64,000 nucleotides of DNA, from NCBI GenBank assembly GCA_026399025.1, contig JAPLRU010000105.1:1-64000 (forward strand), given 5' to 3'. This document shows, one piece after another, positions 46,255 through 56,529 of the stretch. The translations under genes and the position numbers were made by a program. Each line of letters opens with the position of its first letter. Within the stretch, counting starts at the first letter, position 1. Source of the DNA: Methylobacter sp. GTDB taxonomy: Bacteria > Pseudomonadota > Gammaproteobacteria > Methylococcales > Methylomonadaceae. The notes beneath the pieces are model-generated. The model saw only the letters and a program-made list of their open reading frames with translations, searched no databases and was not told the origin of the DNA.

Positions 46255-47424
46255 CTAGTCAGCTTGGCGTCTTAAAAAGGCTGGAATATCCAGGTAATCC
46301 AAATCTATGTCTTTTTTAGGCTGAGCGCCAAAGCGCGTTTCTCTGCCTTCGGTTTTGTTTTGACGCATAACCGTAGGTTTATCCAGGCCTTCATAACTGA
46401 CTTCGCCCACCACATTTTGATTGATGTAGCCGGCTGTCGATTTTGGCGCCATTTTAACCACTCGGGACGGCAAGCCCATTCCGGTCGCGACAACGGTCAC
46501 TTTAATCTCATCGCCTAACTCTGGATTAATCGACATGCCGATTTTGATCACCGCATCTTCCGAAGCGAACTCATGAACGATATTACCTACCTCGTCGAAC
46601 TCTGCAATGCCCATATCGGCGGCGGAAATATTCACTAAAATACCGCGCGCGCCTTGTAAATTGATGTCTTCCAGCAACGGACAGGCAATCGCTTTTTCAG
46701 CCGCTTCCCGTGCCCGATATTCTCCTTTTGCCGCACCGGTTCCCATAATCGCGGCGCCCATGCCGGACATTACCGTTCTGACGTCGGCAAAATCGACGTT
46801 AATCATGCCGGGATGTACGATCAGCTCGGTAATACCCTGTACGGCATCCAATAACACATCGTTAGCCGCTTTAAAGGCATTGACTAAAGACATATCGCTG
46901 CCCAGTACCGGCAATAATTTTTGATTCGGAATAATGATCAAGGAGTCGACGAATTTTTCAAGCTCCGCTATCCCTTGCTCCGCAGTTGCCTGTTTCTTTT
47001 TGCCTTCAAATGAAAACGGTTTGGTCACTACCGCCACCGTCAAAATACCCATGCCTCTGGCAATTTCGGCGATAACCGGAATCGCACCGGTACCGGTACC
47101 GCCGCCCATGCCCGCAGTCAGGAAAACCATATCGGCGCCTTGCAATACTTCCCTGATGCGCTCCTTGTTTTCGTCTGCCGCCATTCTTCCGACTTCGGGA
47201 TTGGTTCCCGCGCCCAAACCCTTGGTTAATTCAACACCCAACTGAATAATCGTGCCGATATTCAGCTTTCTTAATGCCTGCGCATCGGTATTCGCGCAGA
47301 TAAACTCAACCCCCTCGACAAGACTCCCCACCATGTGACTAACCGCATTACCGCCCCCGCCACCAATACCGATGACCTTAATCACCGCATGATCATTGCT
47401 CATATCCATCAATTCATATTTCAT
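46255..47424 (-). CDS. ftsZ: Cell division protein FtsZ
   Basis: This is the tubulin-like GTPase that forms the division ring. The nucleotide loop IGIGGGGGNAVSHM (from about residue 18), the tubulin signature GGGTGTGAIP and the T7 synergy loop NVDFADVRTVM are seen. The C-terminal peptide LDYLDIPAFLRRQAD binds FtsA and other partners. 389 aa is typical. It follows ftsA by 36 bases. Confidence 0.98.
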   Translation of the reverse strand: MKYELMDMSNDHAVIKVIGIGGGGGNAVSHMVGSLVEGVEFICANTDAQALRKLNIGTIIQLGVELTKGLGAGTNPEVGRMAADENKERIREVLQGADMVFLTAGMGGGTGTGAIPVIAEIARGMGILTVAVVTKPFSFEGKKKQATAEQGIAELEKFVDSLIIIPNQKLLPVLGSDMSLVNAFKAANDVLLDAVQGITELIVHPGMINVDFADVRTVMSGMGAAIMGTGAAKGEYRAREAAEKAIACPLLEDINLQGARGILVNISAADMGIAEFDEVGNIVHEFASEDAVIKIGMSINPELGDEIKVTVVATGMGLPSRVVKMAPKSTAGYINQNVVGEVSYEGLDKPTVMRQNKTEGRETRFGAQPKKDIDLDYLDIPAFLRRQAD

Positions 47425-47460
47425 AGCCGTTACCTCTGCCCCTAGTTGTTATTCAAATCA

Positions 47461-48687
47461 CTAAAAATTACCCTGAAACCAATTCTTCATTCTAGAGAAC
47501 ACGCCTGGGCCGTCAGAGTCGATGCCTCGACCAACCCCTTGGTGTTCCTTACCATACATTAATAATCCAACTCCCGTGGAGTGAATCGGATTTTTTACCA
47601 CTTCAGTTAACCCGGTCACATTTTGCGGTCCGCCCATACGTACCGGCATGTGGAAAATCTCTTCCGCCAAATCGATTAAGCCCATAACTTTTGAACTGCC
47701 GCCCGTTAACACGATCCCGGCGGCAATGAGTTCTTCAAAGCCGCTACGCCTGAGTTCCGATTGAACCAGCAGCATGAGTTCTTCATAGCGGGGCTCAATA
47801 ATTTCCGCCAGATTTTGCGTTGAAATCTTGCGCGGCGCTCTATCGCCGATGCTGGGCACTTCAATCACCTCATCAACATTCGCCAGCTGGGTTAAAGCGC
47901 AGGCATATTTACGTTTAATATCCTCGGCATTAAGCGTCGGTGTACGCAGTGCGACGGCAATATCATTGGTTACTTGATCGCCGGCAATGGGGATCACCGC
48001 CGTATGCTTTATCGCACCCTCGACAAAAATCGCAATATCCGTCGTGCCGCCGCCAATATCGATCAGGCAAACGCCCAGTTCTTTTTCATCGTCGGTGAGC
48101 ACCGAATTACACGATGCCAATTGCTCCAACACAATATCGTCGACTTCCAGACCGCAGCGCCGAATGCACTTGACGATATTTTGCGAGGCGCTAACGCTGC
48201 CGGTGACCATATGAACTTTGGCTTCCAGACGAATACCCGACATGCCGATGGGTTCCTTGATGCCTTCCTGAAGATCAATTACAAACTCTTGGGGCAGAAT
48301 ATGCAGGATTTTCTGATCAGCAGGAATTGCTACCGCGCGGGCCGAATCTATTACTCTATCTATATCGTATTGGGTCACTTCTTTATCCTTAATGGCCACG
48401 ATACCGTGAGAATTAAGGCTTCTGATATGGCTGCCGGCAATACCGGCATAAACCGACCGGATCTGACAGCCGGCCATGAGTTCGGCCTCTTCAATCGCGC
48501 GCTGTATCGATTGCACGGTCGATTCCAGATTAACCACAACCCCTTTTTTCAGACCGCGCGAGGGTGTTGATCCAATACCTATGATTTCTATATTGCCATC
48601 ACTGGTGATCTCACCAACAATAGCCGCGACCTTCGAAGTCCCGATGTCCAGTCCGACTATTAAATTACGTTCTGTTTTTTTCGCCAT
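47461..48687 (-). CDS. ftsA: Cell division protein FtsA
   Basis: FtsA is an actin-like ATPase that anchors FtsZ to the membrane. It starts with the LIVGLDIGTSKVAAIVGE phosphate-binding block and includes IDIGGGTTDIAIF and ILTGGSSKVMGL. The C-terminal amphipathic tail MKNWFQGNF is the membrane anchor. 408 aa is normal. Confidence 0.97.
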   Translation of the reverse strand: MAKKTERNLIVGLDIGTSKVAAIVGEITSDGNIEIIGIGSTPSRGLKKGVVVNLESTVQSIQRAIEEAELMAGCQIRSVYAGIAGSHIRSLNSHGIVAIKDKEVTQYDIDRVIDSARAVAIPADQKILHILPQEFVIDLQEGIKEPIGMSGIRLEAKVHMVTGSVSASQNIVKCIRRCGLEVDDIVLEQLASCNSVLTDDEKELGVCLIDIGGGTTDIAIFVEGAIKHTAVIPIAGDQVTNDIAVALRTPTLNAEDIKRKYACALTQLANVDEVIEVPSIGDRAPRKISTQNLAEIIEPRYEELMLLVQSELRRSGFEELIAAGIVLTGGSSKVMGLIDLAEEIFHMPVRMGGPQNVTGLTEVVKNPIHSTGVGLLMYGKEHQGVGRGIDSDGPGVFSRMKNWFQGNF

Positions 48688-48722
48688 TTTGTTTACTCTG
48701 TATTACCTTTGGCATTAGCCAT

Positions 48723-49487
48723 TTATTGTATGTTGCGGAAAGGCACAATCTTCCGGAGGACGGAAGCGTCGTGTTCGGCCGGGAACCGATGCGACCAGTC
48801 GATTTCTTCAGTTCCCGGTTTCCATGAAACTGCATACCCGTTGGGGTATCTCAAATCAACTATTGCTATTTTCTCAACTTGTTCTTGTCCCAGTACGTCC
48901 AGCGTTTTCAAAAACCGTTGTAATTTCTTTAACTGTTCGTTTCGTCCCAGCAGTATTTCCAAGCCCGTAGTTAATTTAATCTTCCAGGCCCATCGGTCGT
49001 TAATCGTAAATTCCGCCATTTTCAGGGATTGATCGGCTAATGCCGTGTTAACGCCCTTCATAATTTCCAGTGTTTTAAGCTGTTGTTGTTTAGGTCCTTG
49101 CAGTATGGGTAAAGTTTTAAATAAGTCTATGTTTTTCGGTGTAATAATTTCGCCCCGTGCGCTGACCAAGCTTTGTTGACCCCAGCGTACATAAGGCTTT
49201 TTTTCGCGGATCTTGATGTCAATCGCATCGGGCCAGACTCGTTTAACCGCAACCGCATCAACCCAAGTCAATTCCGAAACGGCCTGATGAATGGCTTGCA
49301 TATCGGCATCGAAAAAACCGGTCGTCACCAAGGGCTGCAAAGCCGTTTTTATCTCGTCCTTACTGAGATATTGAAAAACGCCTTCGGTTCGCACATATTT
49401 AATCGGTATGTCTTTAAGGCCGAAAACAGCTATCCAGACCAGAGCGATCAGCGCCGTTACGGCCATCGCGATTTTTATAACGGTCAT
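48723..49487 (-). CDS. ftsQ: Cell division protein FtsQ
   Basis: FtsQ is a bitopic divisome protein. I take ATG 49487 as start (254 aa), placing a short cytoplasmic end before the membrane helix (about 3-22); a TTG at 49535 would add 16 residues. A POTRA-like domain (TEGVFQYLSKDEI; WVDAVAVKRVWPDAIDIKI) and the beta domain ending VDLRYPNGYAVSWKPG follow. The last about 25 residues (DWSHRFPAEHDAS) are encoded by a dispersed repeat and are probably not native. Confidence 0.92.
   Translation of the reverse strand: MTVIKIAMAVTALIALVWIAVFGLKDIPIKYVRTEGVFQYLSKDEIKTALQPLVTTGFFDADMQAIHQAVSELTWVDAVAVKRVWPDAIDIKIREKKPYVRWGQQSLVSARGEIITPKNIDLFKTLPILQGPKQQQLKTLEIMKGVNTALADQSLKMAEFTINDRWAWKIKLTTGLEILLGRNEQLKKLQRFLKTLDVLGQEQVEKIAIVDLRYPNGYAVSWKPGTEEIDWSHRFPAEHDASVLRKIVPFRNIQ
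48751..48799 (+). repeat. Dispersed element copy at the ftsQ 3' end
   Basis: It aligns without gaps to the element copies at ftsI and murE with about two thirds identity over 43 bases by eye; GGAAG, GTCG and GGGAACCGATGCG are the conserved blocks. It is the most diverged copy. Read antisense in the ftsQ frame it encodes DWSHRFPAEHD, very like DRSHRFSTDRD at the ftsI N-terminus. Confidence 0.65.
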
Positions 49488-49555
49488 CACTAAGTCGCTT
49501 GGAACTGATTTGCACTTGCCGATAAGGCATGGCAAAAATAGTTATGCATGACCCA

Positions 49556-50488
49556 TTACCTGCAACTGGTTTCCAGAATGCGCCAAACCAACTCCTCAAA
49601 ATCAATACCCGCTTGTTTGGCCGCCATCGGCACCAAGCTGTGGTCGGTCATGCCGGGAACGGTATTCACCTCAATCAACTGGTATTGCCCCAAGTCATCG
49701 ATAAACACATCCACCCGTCCCCAGCCTTTAACGCCGACCGCCTTGCAAGCCGTTACCGCCAAATCTTTTATAAACTGCTCTTGATCCCGGTTCAGGCCGC
49801 ACGGACAATGATATTGCGTGGTTGTTGCCTGATATTTTGCCTCGTAATCATAAAATGCATGAGGCGTTTCCAAGCGGATAACCGGCAACGCTTCATCATC
49901 CAGTACCGCAACGGTATATTCTTTACCGGTAACCCAGGCTTCCGCATAAACATCGCAGCGATATTTTGCCGCCACGGTTAACGCTTTTTGCAGTTCTTCC
50001 CGATTGCCGGCCTTGCTCATGCCGATGCTGGAGCCTTCCTGCGCCGGTTTGACGATCATCGGGAAGCCCAGTTTTTCAATGCAATCGTCAAGATCGGTTT
50101 CGTCTTTCAACACATGCCATTTGGGCGTAATCAGTCCGTAACCTTGCCAGCACAGCTTGGTTCTAAGCTTATCCATAGTCAATGCCGAGGCCATCACGCC
50201 GCTGCCGGTATACGGAATTCCTAATACTTCCAACACTCCTTGCAATACGCCGTCTTCGCCGCCGCGTCCGTGGATGATGTTAAATACCCGGTCGAATTTT
50301 TGTCCTGCCAATGCTTCAATCGGATTGCCTGTTACATCAACGGCAAGCGCATCCACGCCTTTAGCTTTTAATGCTTTATAAACGGCGGCTCCGCTTCTTA
50401 ACGAGACTTCCCGTTCCGCCGCCGAGCCGCCCATCATGACCGCGACCCGTCCGAATTGCTCGGGATTATTTAACGCTAATACTTTCAT
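49556..50488 (-). CDS. ddl: D-alanine--D-alanine ligase
   Basis: This ATP-grasp enzyme makes the D-Ala-D-Ala dipeptide of peptidoglycan. The start at ATG 50488 (MKVLALNN) overlaps the murB stop by four bases and gives 310 aa. MGGSAAEREVSLRSG at the N-terminus, HGRGGEDGVLQGVLEVL, and the C-terminal EVNTVPGMTDHSLVPMAA are diagnostic. In DdlB position within the dcw cluster. Confidence 0.96.
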   Translation of the reverse strand: MKVLALNNPEQFGRVAVMMGGSAAEREVSLRSGAAVYKALKAKGVDALAVDVTGNPIEALAGQKFDRVFNIIHGRGGEDGVLQGVLEVLGIPYTGSGVMASALTMDKLRTKLCWQGYGLITPKWHVLKDETDLDDCIEKLGFPMIVKPAQEGSSIGMSKAGNREELQKALTVAAKYRCDVYAEAWVTGKEYTVAVLDDEALPVIRLETPHAFYDYEAKYQATTTQYHCPCGLNRDQEQFIKDLAVTACKAVGVKGWGRVDVFIDDLGQYQLIEVNTVPGMTDHSLVPMAAKQAGIDFEELVWRILETSCR

Positions 50489-51411
50489 AATGCTACACCT
50501 ACCATACAAACCTCAGTCTGCAAGATTACCCCCTGCTGTTGCTCAACTTTATCCTGCACATAACGAATCAAGGTTTCTATGTCTGCTGCCGTTGCTTTGC
50601 CGGTATTGACGATAAAATTCGCATGTTTTTCAGATACACAGGCACCGCCGATGGCATAGCCTTTTAATCCGCTTTGTTCAATCAATCTTGCCGCATAATC
50701 GCCTTCCGGGTTTTTAAATACCGACCCGCAACTGGGTTGATTGGTCGGCTGCGTCGCCCCCCGCTTTTCCAGCAAGGTTTTGATTTTCTGCTGGCTCTCG
50801 GCTGTGTCGCCCGGCTGTAATGTGAGTAGACAAGACAGAAACCACTCGTTTTCAAAGCCCTCTACAGATCTATAATTCACCCTAAAGTCCTGCGCTTTCC
50901 TGCCGATAACATTTCCTGACGCATTCAACATTTCCACACTGTTAACAATAGCCCATGTTTCTCCGCCAAAAGCACCCGCATTCATTTTTAAAGCCCCGCC
51001 CATGGTTCCGGGAATACCGGCTAAAAACTCGGCTCCTATTAAGCCCCGTTCTCCGCAAAATCGCGCGACATGCGCACAGGGGACTCCCGCTTCAACATAA
51101 ACCAAGCCGTCGCCGCTCAAGTTCATCTGTTTTAATCGGCCTTTGGTATTAATCACCGTGCCACGTATGCCGCCATCCCTGACCAATAAATTACTGCCTA
51201 AGCCCATCCAGAATATCGGTTCGGTATTGGGAAGAGTCTTGATAAACTCGATCAGATCCTGCCGGTCTTGCGGGATATACAGTTGATCGGCCGGGCCGCC
51301 AACGCGCCAGCTGGTGTACTTTGCCAGTTTTTCATGTTTCAGCAAACGGCCTTTCGCCAGTGGTTCCCTGTAGTTGTTTTGCTTCCATTCAGATGCTGTT
51401 TCAACGGTCAT
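50485..51411 (-). CDS. murB: UDP-N-acetylenolpyruvoylglucosamine reductase MurB
   Basis: MurB reduces UDP-GlcNAc-enolpyruvate to UDP-MurNAc with FAD. I place the start at ATG 51411 (MTVETASEW), 11 bases inside murC; a longer frame to 51483 is inside mur[26 protein letters not shown] (here [14 protein letters not shown]), [20 protein letters not shown] and [13 protein letters not shown] are present. The protein is the short, type II-like form of 308 aa. Confidence 0.95.
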   Translation of the reverse strand: MTVETASEWKQNNYREPLAKGRLLKHEKLAKYTSWRVGGPADQLYIPQDRQDLIEFIKTLPNTEPIFWMGLGSNLLVRDGGIRGTVINTKGRLKQMNLSGDGLVYVEAGVPCAHVARFCGERGLIGAEFLAGIPGTMGGALKMNAGAFGGETWAIVNSVEMLNASGNVIGRKAQDFRVNYRSVEGFENEWFLSCLLTLQPGDTAESQQKIKTLLEKRGATQPTNQPSCGSVFKNPEGDYAARLIEQSGLKGYAIGGACVSEKHANFIVNTGKATAADIETLIRYVQDKVEQQQGVILQTEVCMVGVAL

Positions 51412-52861
51412 TTCTTGTAAGGACCTTGTCCTGCAAGGTCTCTCCCAACAATTGCGGCAATTGCGCGGCAATCTGCCCGACATTGCCGGCCCCCATAGTC
51501 AAAACCACATCCTCGGTATTTACGATGCCCGCTAATAATTGCGGTAATTCTTCCCAGTTTTCGACAAACACCGGATCAACTTGGCCGCGTATACGGATCG
51601 CTCGGCTTAACGCTCTGCCGTCGGCACCGGGAATCACCGTTTCGCCTGCCGAATAAACGTCCATCAGGATCAGCACATCGACGGTAGACAGCACTTGCAC
51701 GAAGTCTTCAAACAAGTCCCGAGTGCGGGTATAGCGGTGCGGCTGAAAAACAACGACTTTACGCCGATCCGGCCAAGCCTGACGCAAAGCTTCAAGCGTC
51801 GCCGCAATCTCACGCGGATGATGGCCGTAATCGTCAACCAGTGTCAGCTTGCCGCCGTCCATCATCACGTCGCCATTGATTTGAAAACGTCTGCCGACGC
51901 CTTTAAACGCTCCCAAGCTCTTGATAATGGCGTCATCATCGACCGCCAGTTTGGTCGCGACGCTGATAGCCGCCAGCGCATTGAGCATATTATGCCAGCC
52001 GGGCATATTCAAAGTAACTTGCAACGGCGGATAGTCGCCTCTTCGTAGCACGTCAAAAGAGGTATGCATGCCTTCTTGTTTAATATTGATTGCTCGCACA
52101 TCCGCATCTTCATGAACACCGTAAGTCGTTACCGGTTTCGATATTTCCGGCAGAATCGCTCTGACGCCTTCATCGTCCAGGCACATCACGGCCAGTCCGT
52201 AAAAAGGCAAATGATGTAAAAACTCTTTAAACGTATCTTTCAAGCGTTGGTAGCAGCCCTTATAGGTCGCCATATGATCTTGGTCGATGTTGGTAACTAT
52301 CGCCATCATCGGTTGTAAATATAAAAACGAAGCGTCGCTTTCGTCGGCTTCGGCGACTAAGTAATGGCCTAAACCTAACTTGGCATTGCTGCCGGCGCTA
52401 TTTAAACGACCGCCGATTACAAAAGTAGGATCGAGCCCGCCTTCGGCCAAAATGCTTGCAACCAAACTGGTGGTTGTGGTTTTGCCATGGGTCCCGGCAA
52501 CGGCAATGCCGAACCGGAATCGCATCAATTCAGCCAGCATTTCCGCGCGAGGAATAACCGGTATTCTCTGAATATAGGCTTCGTCGATTTCTTCATTACT
52601 ACGGTCAATGGCGCTGGAAGCCACCACTACGTCGACCTTGGCTATATTTTCCCGTTGATGTCCGATGTTGATGGACACGCCTAAACCGGCCAATCTTTGG
52701 GTCACGGAGCTTTCCCTGATATCCGATCCCGAGACTTGATAGCCCAAATTCGACAATACCTCGGCAATGCCGCTCATACCGGTTCCGCCTATGCCGATGA
52801 AATGTATTCGATTGATACTGCCTAAAGCCTGAACCGGCATTGGGTTATTAGGCGGAGTCAT
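51401..52861 (-). CDS. murC: UDP-N-acetylmuramate--L-alanine ligase MurC
   Basis: MurC adds L-Ala to UDP-MurNAc. It starts at ATG 52861, overlapping the murG stop (ATGA), with 486 aa. [17 protein letters not shown] binds the UDP substrate, [14 protein letters not shown] binds ATP, and [11 protein letters not shown] is characteristic of MurC. It is translationally coupled to murG upstream and overlaps murB downstream. Confidence 0.96.
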   Translation of the reverse strand: MTPPNNPMPVQALGSINRIHFIGIGGTGMSGIAEVLSNLGYQVSGSDIRESSVTQRLAGLGVSINIGHQRENIAKVDVVVASSAIDRSNEEIDEAYIQRIPVIPRAEMLAELMRFRFGIAVAGTHGKTTTTSLVASILAEGGLDPTFVIGGRLNSAGSNAKLGLGHYLVAEADESDASFLYLQPMMAIVTNIDQDHMATYKGCYQRLKDTFKEFLHHLPFYGLAVMCLDDEGVRAILPEISKPVTTYGVHEDADVRAINIKQEGMHTSFDVLRRGDYPPLQVTLNMPGWHNMLNALAAISVATKLAVDDDAIIKSLGAFKGVGRRFQINGDVMMDGGKLTLVDDYGHHPREIAATLEALRQAWPDRRKVVVFQPHRYTRTRDLFEDFVQVLSTVDVLILMDVYSAGETVIPGADGRALSRAIRIRGQVDPVFVENWEELPQLLAGIVNTEDVVLTMGAGNVGQIAAQLPQLLGETLQDKVLTRNDR

Positions 52862-53922
52862 AGTCCGGCCTCGGCTATGCAAATATCGGCAACGGCTTCG
52901 GTTGCATCCAACCGGGCGTATTGTTTTGCTGTTTTACTCATGACATCCAATTGTTTAACTACCTTTGTTATATGCTCTACCAGCGTTACTGTATTCAAAT
53001 CTTTTTGCATTAATATAAGTCCGGCTCCGGCATCGGCTAAATACCGAGCGTTAGCGGTTTGATGATCGTCAATCGCGCTCGGCAACGGTATAAAAATAGC
53101 CGGAACTCCTGCCGCCGCCACTTCACTGACGGTCATCGCGCCGGACCGGCAAATCACCAAGTCCGCCCATTGATAGGCCGACACCATATCTTCAATAAAG
53201 GCATGGACTTCGGCTTTTATGCCTAAGGACCGGTATTGATCCTTAACTTGCTTGTGCATTGCGACACCGGTTTGGTGTTTTATGTGCAGCTCGTTGGCCC
53301 CTAAAGCAGCCAGTGCATTCGGCACGACTTCATTCAATATCTGAGCGCCTTGGCTGCCGCCAACGACTAATATTTTAATCTCCCCTCGTCGACTCTTTGA
53401 AAAAGGAGCATCGAAGGCGATTGCAAACTGTTTTCTTAACGGGTTTCCGGTAAATTTGGCCTTGAGCTTCTTATTAAAACTGTCCGGAAAGGCTTCCAGA
53501 ACTTGATTGGCCATACGCGCCAACAACCGGTTCGTTGTGCCGGGCACCCGGTTTTGCTCGTGAATAATCAGCGGTATGCCTAATAGCTTTGCCATCAGTC
53601 CGCCCGGACCGGCGACAAAACCGCCCATACCCAACACTACATCCGGTTTGCGTTTGCGCAATATTTTGAAGGCTTGTAGGCAGGCTTTCATTAATAACAA
53701 CACCGCTGTAATAAGCGACAACAATCCTTTGCCGCGTACTCCCGCAACCGACAGCCAATCGATCTCTATGCCCTGCTCAGGAATGACCCGGCCTTCCAAT
53801 CCTTTTTGAGTACCCAGCCAGCTCACCTGCCAGCCTTTTTCGATCAGCGCTTGAGCTACCGCCAGTGCGGGAAATACATGACCGCCGGTTCCGCCGGCCA
53901 TAATAACAATGCGCTTACTCAT
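52858..53922 (-). CDS. murG: UDP-GlcNAc transferase MurG
   Basis: MurG is a GT28 glycosyltransferase that makes lipid II at the inner face of the membrane. The start at ATG 53922 ([22 protein letters not shown]) gives 354 aa; upstream frame extension lies inside fts[19 protein letters not shown] and [24 protein letters not shown] are hallmark blocks. It overlaps ftsW by eight bases. Confidence 0.96.
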   Translation of the reverse strand: MSKRIVIMAGGTGGHVFPALAVAQALIEKGWQVSWLGTQKGLEGRVIPEQGIEIDWLSVAGVRGKGLLSLITAVLLLMKACLQAFKILRKRKPDVVLGMGGFVAGPGGLMAKLLGIPLIIHEQNRVPGTTNRLLARMANQVLEAFPDSFNKKLKAKFTGNPLRKQFAIAFDAPFSKSRRGEIKILVVGGSQGAQILNEVVPNALAALGANELHIKHQTGVAMHKQVKDQYRSLGIKAEVHAFIEDMVSAYQWADLVICRSGAMTVSEVAAAGVPAIFIPLPSAIDDHQTANARYLADAGAGLILMQKDLNTVTLVEHITKVVKQLDVMSKTAKQYARLDATEAVADICIAEAGL

Positions 53923-55075
53923 GTCGATTCCTCTTTCGCGCACCGGCATTGATTGCTGCGATTTCACTCTGCACCCGAAATAACAACGCAAGCGCGCAGC
54001 ACATGATCATCATGCTGCCGCCGCCGTAACTCATTAAGGGTAAGGTCAGGCCTTTGGTCGGCAAAATACCCATGTTAACGCCCATGTTAACGAATGACTG
54101 AAAGCCGAACCAAATCCCCAAGCCATAAGCAATAAATGCGGAGAACCGTTGGCCTGCCTGCTCGGCGGCCGCGGCTATCGCAAAGGTACGCCATACCAAT
54201 ACCGAAAATAAGCCGATCACCGTCACCACACCGACAAAGCCCAACTCTTCTGCTATCACTGAAAACAAAAAATCGGTATGCGCTTCCGGCAAATAAAATA
54301 ATTTTTGCACGCCGCTACCCAAGCCTACGCCCAACCATTCTCCGCGTCCGAACGAAATCAGCGCTTGCACCAATTGAAACCCGGTTTTTAAAGGATCCGC
54401 CCAAGGGTCCATAAAACTGGTGACCCGAACTAATCGATAAGGCGAGAAATAAACCAGTAATATCGCCAGTACGCCAATGATCAACAGCAGCACTATAAAT
54501 TGCGACAATCTCGCCCCGGCCAAAAACATGATACCCATGGCGATCATTAGAATAACAACGGACGAGCCGAAATCCGGTTCCAACAACAACAAAAAGCTGG
54601 CTACCGAAAACAGTCCCAGCGGTTTGAGCAAGCCGAACGCCGAGTTTTGCACCGATTCCTGATACCGAGTGACATAACCGGCCATATAAATAACGGAAAA
54701 AAACTTGACCACTTCCGATACCTGTATTCTGACTCCGGCTAAGGACAGCCAACGCACACTACCGTTAACCTTTACGCCAAGGCCGGGAATCAGAACAACG
54801 ATGAGCAACAGCAATCCGGCTAAAAACAACTTAGGGCCGTTTTCTTCCCAGACTCGCATCGGAACTGCCGCTACGCCGATACCGAATACCAAGCCCAAAC
54901 CGATATGCGCTAATTGCCTGACCGGGTAATACATACCGTTACCGGTCATTTTTATGCCCAGATGCAATGAAGCGGAGGCCACCATTACATAGCCGATTAG
55001 CAATAAACCGATACTTACGGAAAGCAGCACCGGATCAAAATGAAAGCGGCTAAAAGGGGCTAATAAGGATTTCAT
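53915..55075 (-). CDS. ftsW: Peptidoglycan glycosyltransferase FtsW
   Basis: FtsW is the SEDS-family polymerase of septal peptidoglycan, working with FtsI. There are about ten membrane helices in 386 aa. The blocks EPDFGSSVVILMIAMGIMF (part), PEAHTDFLFSVIAEELG and the C-terminal GLTLPLMSYGGGSM, with the conserved Asp and Pro-rich loop, are present. It abuts murD (5 bases) and murG. Confidence 0.96.
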   Translation of the reverse strand: MKSLLAPFSRFHFDPVLLSVSIGLLLIGYVMVASASLHLGIKMTGNGMYYPVRQLAHIGLGLVFGIGVAAVPMRVWEENGPKLFLAGLLLLIVVLIPGLGVKVNGSVRWLSLAGVRIQVSEVVKFFSVIYMAGYVTRYQESVQNSAFGLLKPLGLFSVASFLLLLEPDFGSSVVILMIAMGIMFLAGARLSQFIVLLLIIGVLAILLVYFSPYRLVRVTSFMDPWADPLKTGFQLVQALISFGRGEWLGVGLGSGVQKLFYLPEAHTDFLFSVIAEELGFVGVVTVIGLFSVLVWRTFAIAAAAEQAGQRFSAFIAYGLGIWFGFQSFVNMGVNMGILPTKGLTLPLMSYGGGSMMIMCCALALLFRVQSEIAAINAGARKRNRHE

Positions 55076-55080
55076 TGGCT

Positions 55081-56526
55081 TTAGCTGCGCTCAGCCAATG
55101 TGGTTCGATGATTATGCGGAACTCGTTGGCTGAGCGAAGCCGACGCTAAGGGGAAACTGTCAACCAAGGCCAATACCGCTTTGGTAAATTTCTCACCTCT
55201 ATCCTGGTAGTTTTTATATTGGTCAAGACTGGCGCAGGCGGGAGACAGCAACACGCTTTCGCCAACATCGGCCAAACTCGCTGCAATCTGTACCGCTTCC
55301 GTCATAGTGTTCGCCGAATAAACCGGGACGCAGTCGTGCAGAGCCTGTTTTATCAAGTTCGCGTCCTTACCCATCAATATCACGCTTTTCGCTTTTTCTT
55401 TGATCGCAGGCGCCAACTCATTCATGTCGGCGCCTTTCGCATCACCGCCGGCGATAAGGATCACCTTCCGTGAATAACCTTGCAAAGCCGCAACGCAAGC
55501 GCCGATATTGGTTGCTTTTGAATCATTAACCCAAGTAACGCCGCGTATTTCCGCGACGCGCTGCATTCTGTGGCTTAAGCCTTTGAATTTGCGTAAGGCG
55601 TTACACATCACCTGTTCATCCAAGCCGACAGCTACGCCCAAGGCTAAGGCCGCCAGCGCATTGGCCGCATTATGCCGGCCTTCAAGCGGTAATTCGGCCA
55701 GCGGCATTAGGCACGATTCGTTGTGCATCAGATATTCGGTATCGCCCTGATAGGCAAGGTGAAAATCGGCTTTTGCGTTTATCGAGAAGGTGTAAGTATT
55801 CCTGCTGTTGTTATACATAGCGTAGACAACAGGATCATCGGTATTGATGACCATGATGCCGTCACCTCTGAAAATTCTTTGTTTTTCCCGTGCGTATTCG
55901 GCTATATCGAGATGCCTGTCCAAGTGATCGGCACTGACATTGAGCACTGTCGCAGCCGCTGCATTCAAAGTTGAAGTTCGTTCCAACTGAAAACTTGAAA
56001 GTTCCAATACATATAACTGTGCATTTAATGCCAGTAAGTCCAAAGCCGGCGTACCCAGATTGCCGCCCACACCCACTTCGATCCCGGTAGCTTTGGCCAT
56101 TTCACCGAGCATGGTGGTCACGGTGCTTTTACCGTTGGAGCCGCTGATTGCGACAATGGGTTTGTCGACAGAACAGGCGAACAGGTCAATATCGCTGACT
56201 ATTTTTGAGCCGTTGGCTATCGCTTTAATGATCGCCTGTTCGTTCAGCGACACGCCGGGGCTGACTACCAAATGTGTCGCCACTTTAAACGCGGCTTCGT
56301 CAAAACCACCGGTAAACACCGGCGTATCCGGCATTTGCTGAAAAAACTCCTCCATCATCGGCGGCTTGGCGCGACTATCGATAATGGCGAATTTAAAATC
56401 TAAGCTATGTAAATAATGCGCGACCGAAATTCCCGTGTTGCCCAGCCCCACGACCAATATCTTGGCCGTTTGCGGGTCCAAAGCGAAATTCTTTTGCAAC
56501 AATGCAATAATCGCGGCACTATCCAT
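55081..56526 (-). CDS. murD: UDP-N-acetylmuramoylalanine--D-glutamate ligase MurD
   Basis: MurD adds D-Glu to UDP-MurNAc-L-Ala. VVGLGNTGISVAHYL binds the uridine part, ISGSNGKSTVTTML binds ATP, and WVNDSKATNIGACVAAL and LSPACASLDQYKNYQDRG are diagnostic. At 481 aa it is about 30 residues longer than usual: the tail after FTKAVLALVDS (PLASASLSQRVPHNHRTT and onward) is encoded by a hairpin repeat and looks acquired. Confidence 0.95.
   Translation of the reverse strand: MDSAAIIALLQKNFALDPQTAKILVVGLGNTGISVAHYLHSLDFKFAIIDSRAKPPMMEEFFQQMPDTPVFTGGFDEAAFKVATHLVVSPGVSLNEQAIIKAIANGSKIVSDIDLFACSVDKPIVAISGSNGKSTVTTMLGEMAKATGIEVGVGGNLGTPALDLLALNAQLYVLELSSFQLERTSTLNAAAATVLNVSADHLDRHLDIAEYAREKQRIFRGDGIMVINTDDPVVYAMYNNSRNTYTFSINAKADFHLAYQGDTEYLMHNESCLMPLAELPLEGRHNAANALAALALGVAVGLDEQVMCNALRKFKGLSHRMQRVAEIRGVTWVNDSKATNIGACVAALQGYSRKVILIAGGDAKGADMNELAPAIKEKAKSVILMGKDANLIKQALHDCVPVYSANTMTEAVQIAASLADVGESVLLSPACASLDQYKNYQDRGEKFTKAVLALVDSFPLASASLSQRVPHNHRTTLAERS
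55085..55140. repeat. Hairpin repeat forming the murD 3' end
   Basis: CGCTCAGCCAA (55088-55098) and TTGGCTGAGCG (55126-55136) are perfect 11-base inverted arms with a 27-base loop. The whole hairpin is in frame with murD and supplies the last residues and stop codon. Confidence 0.8.
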
Positions 56527-56529
56527 TTC

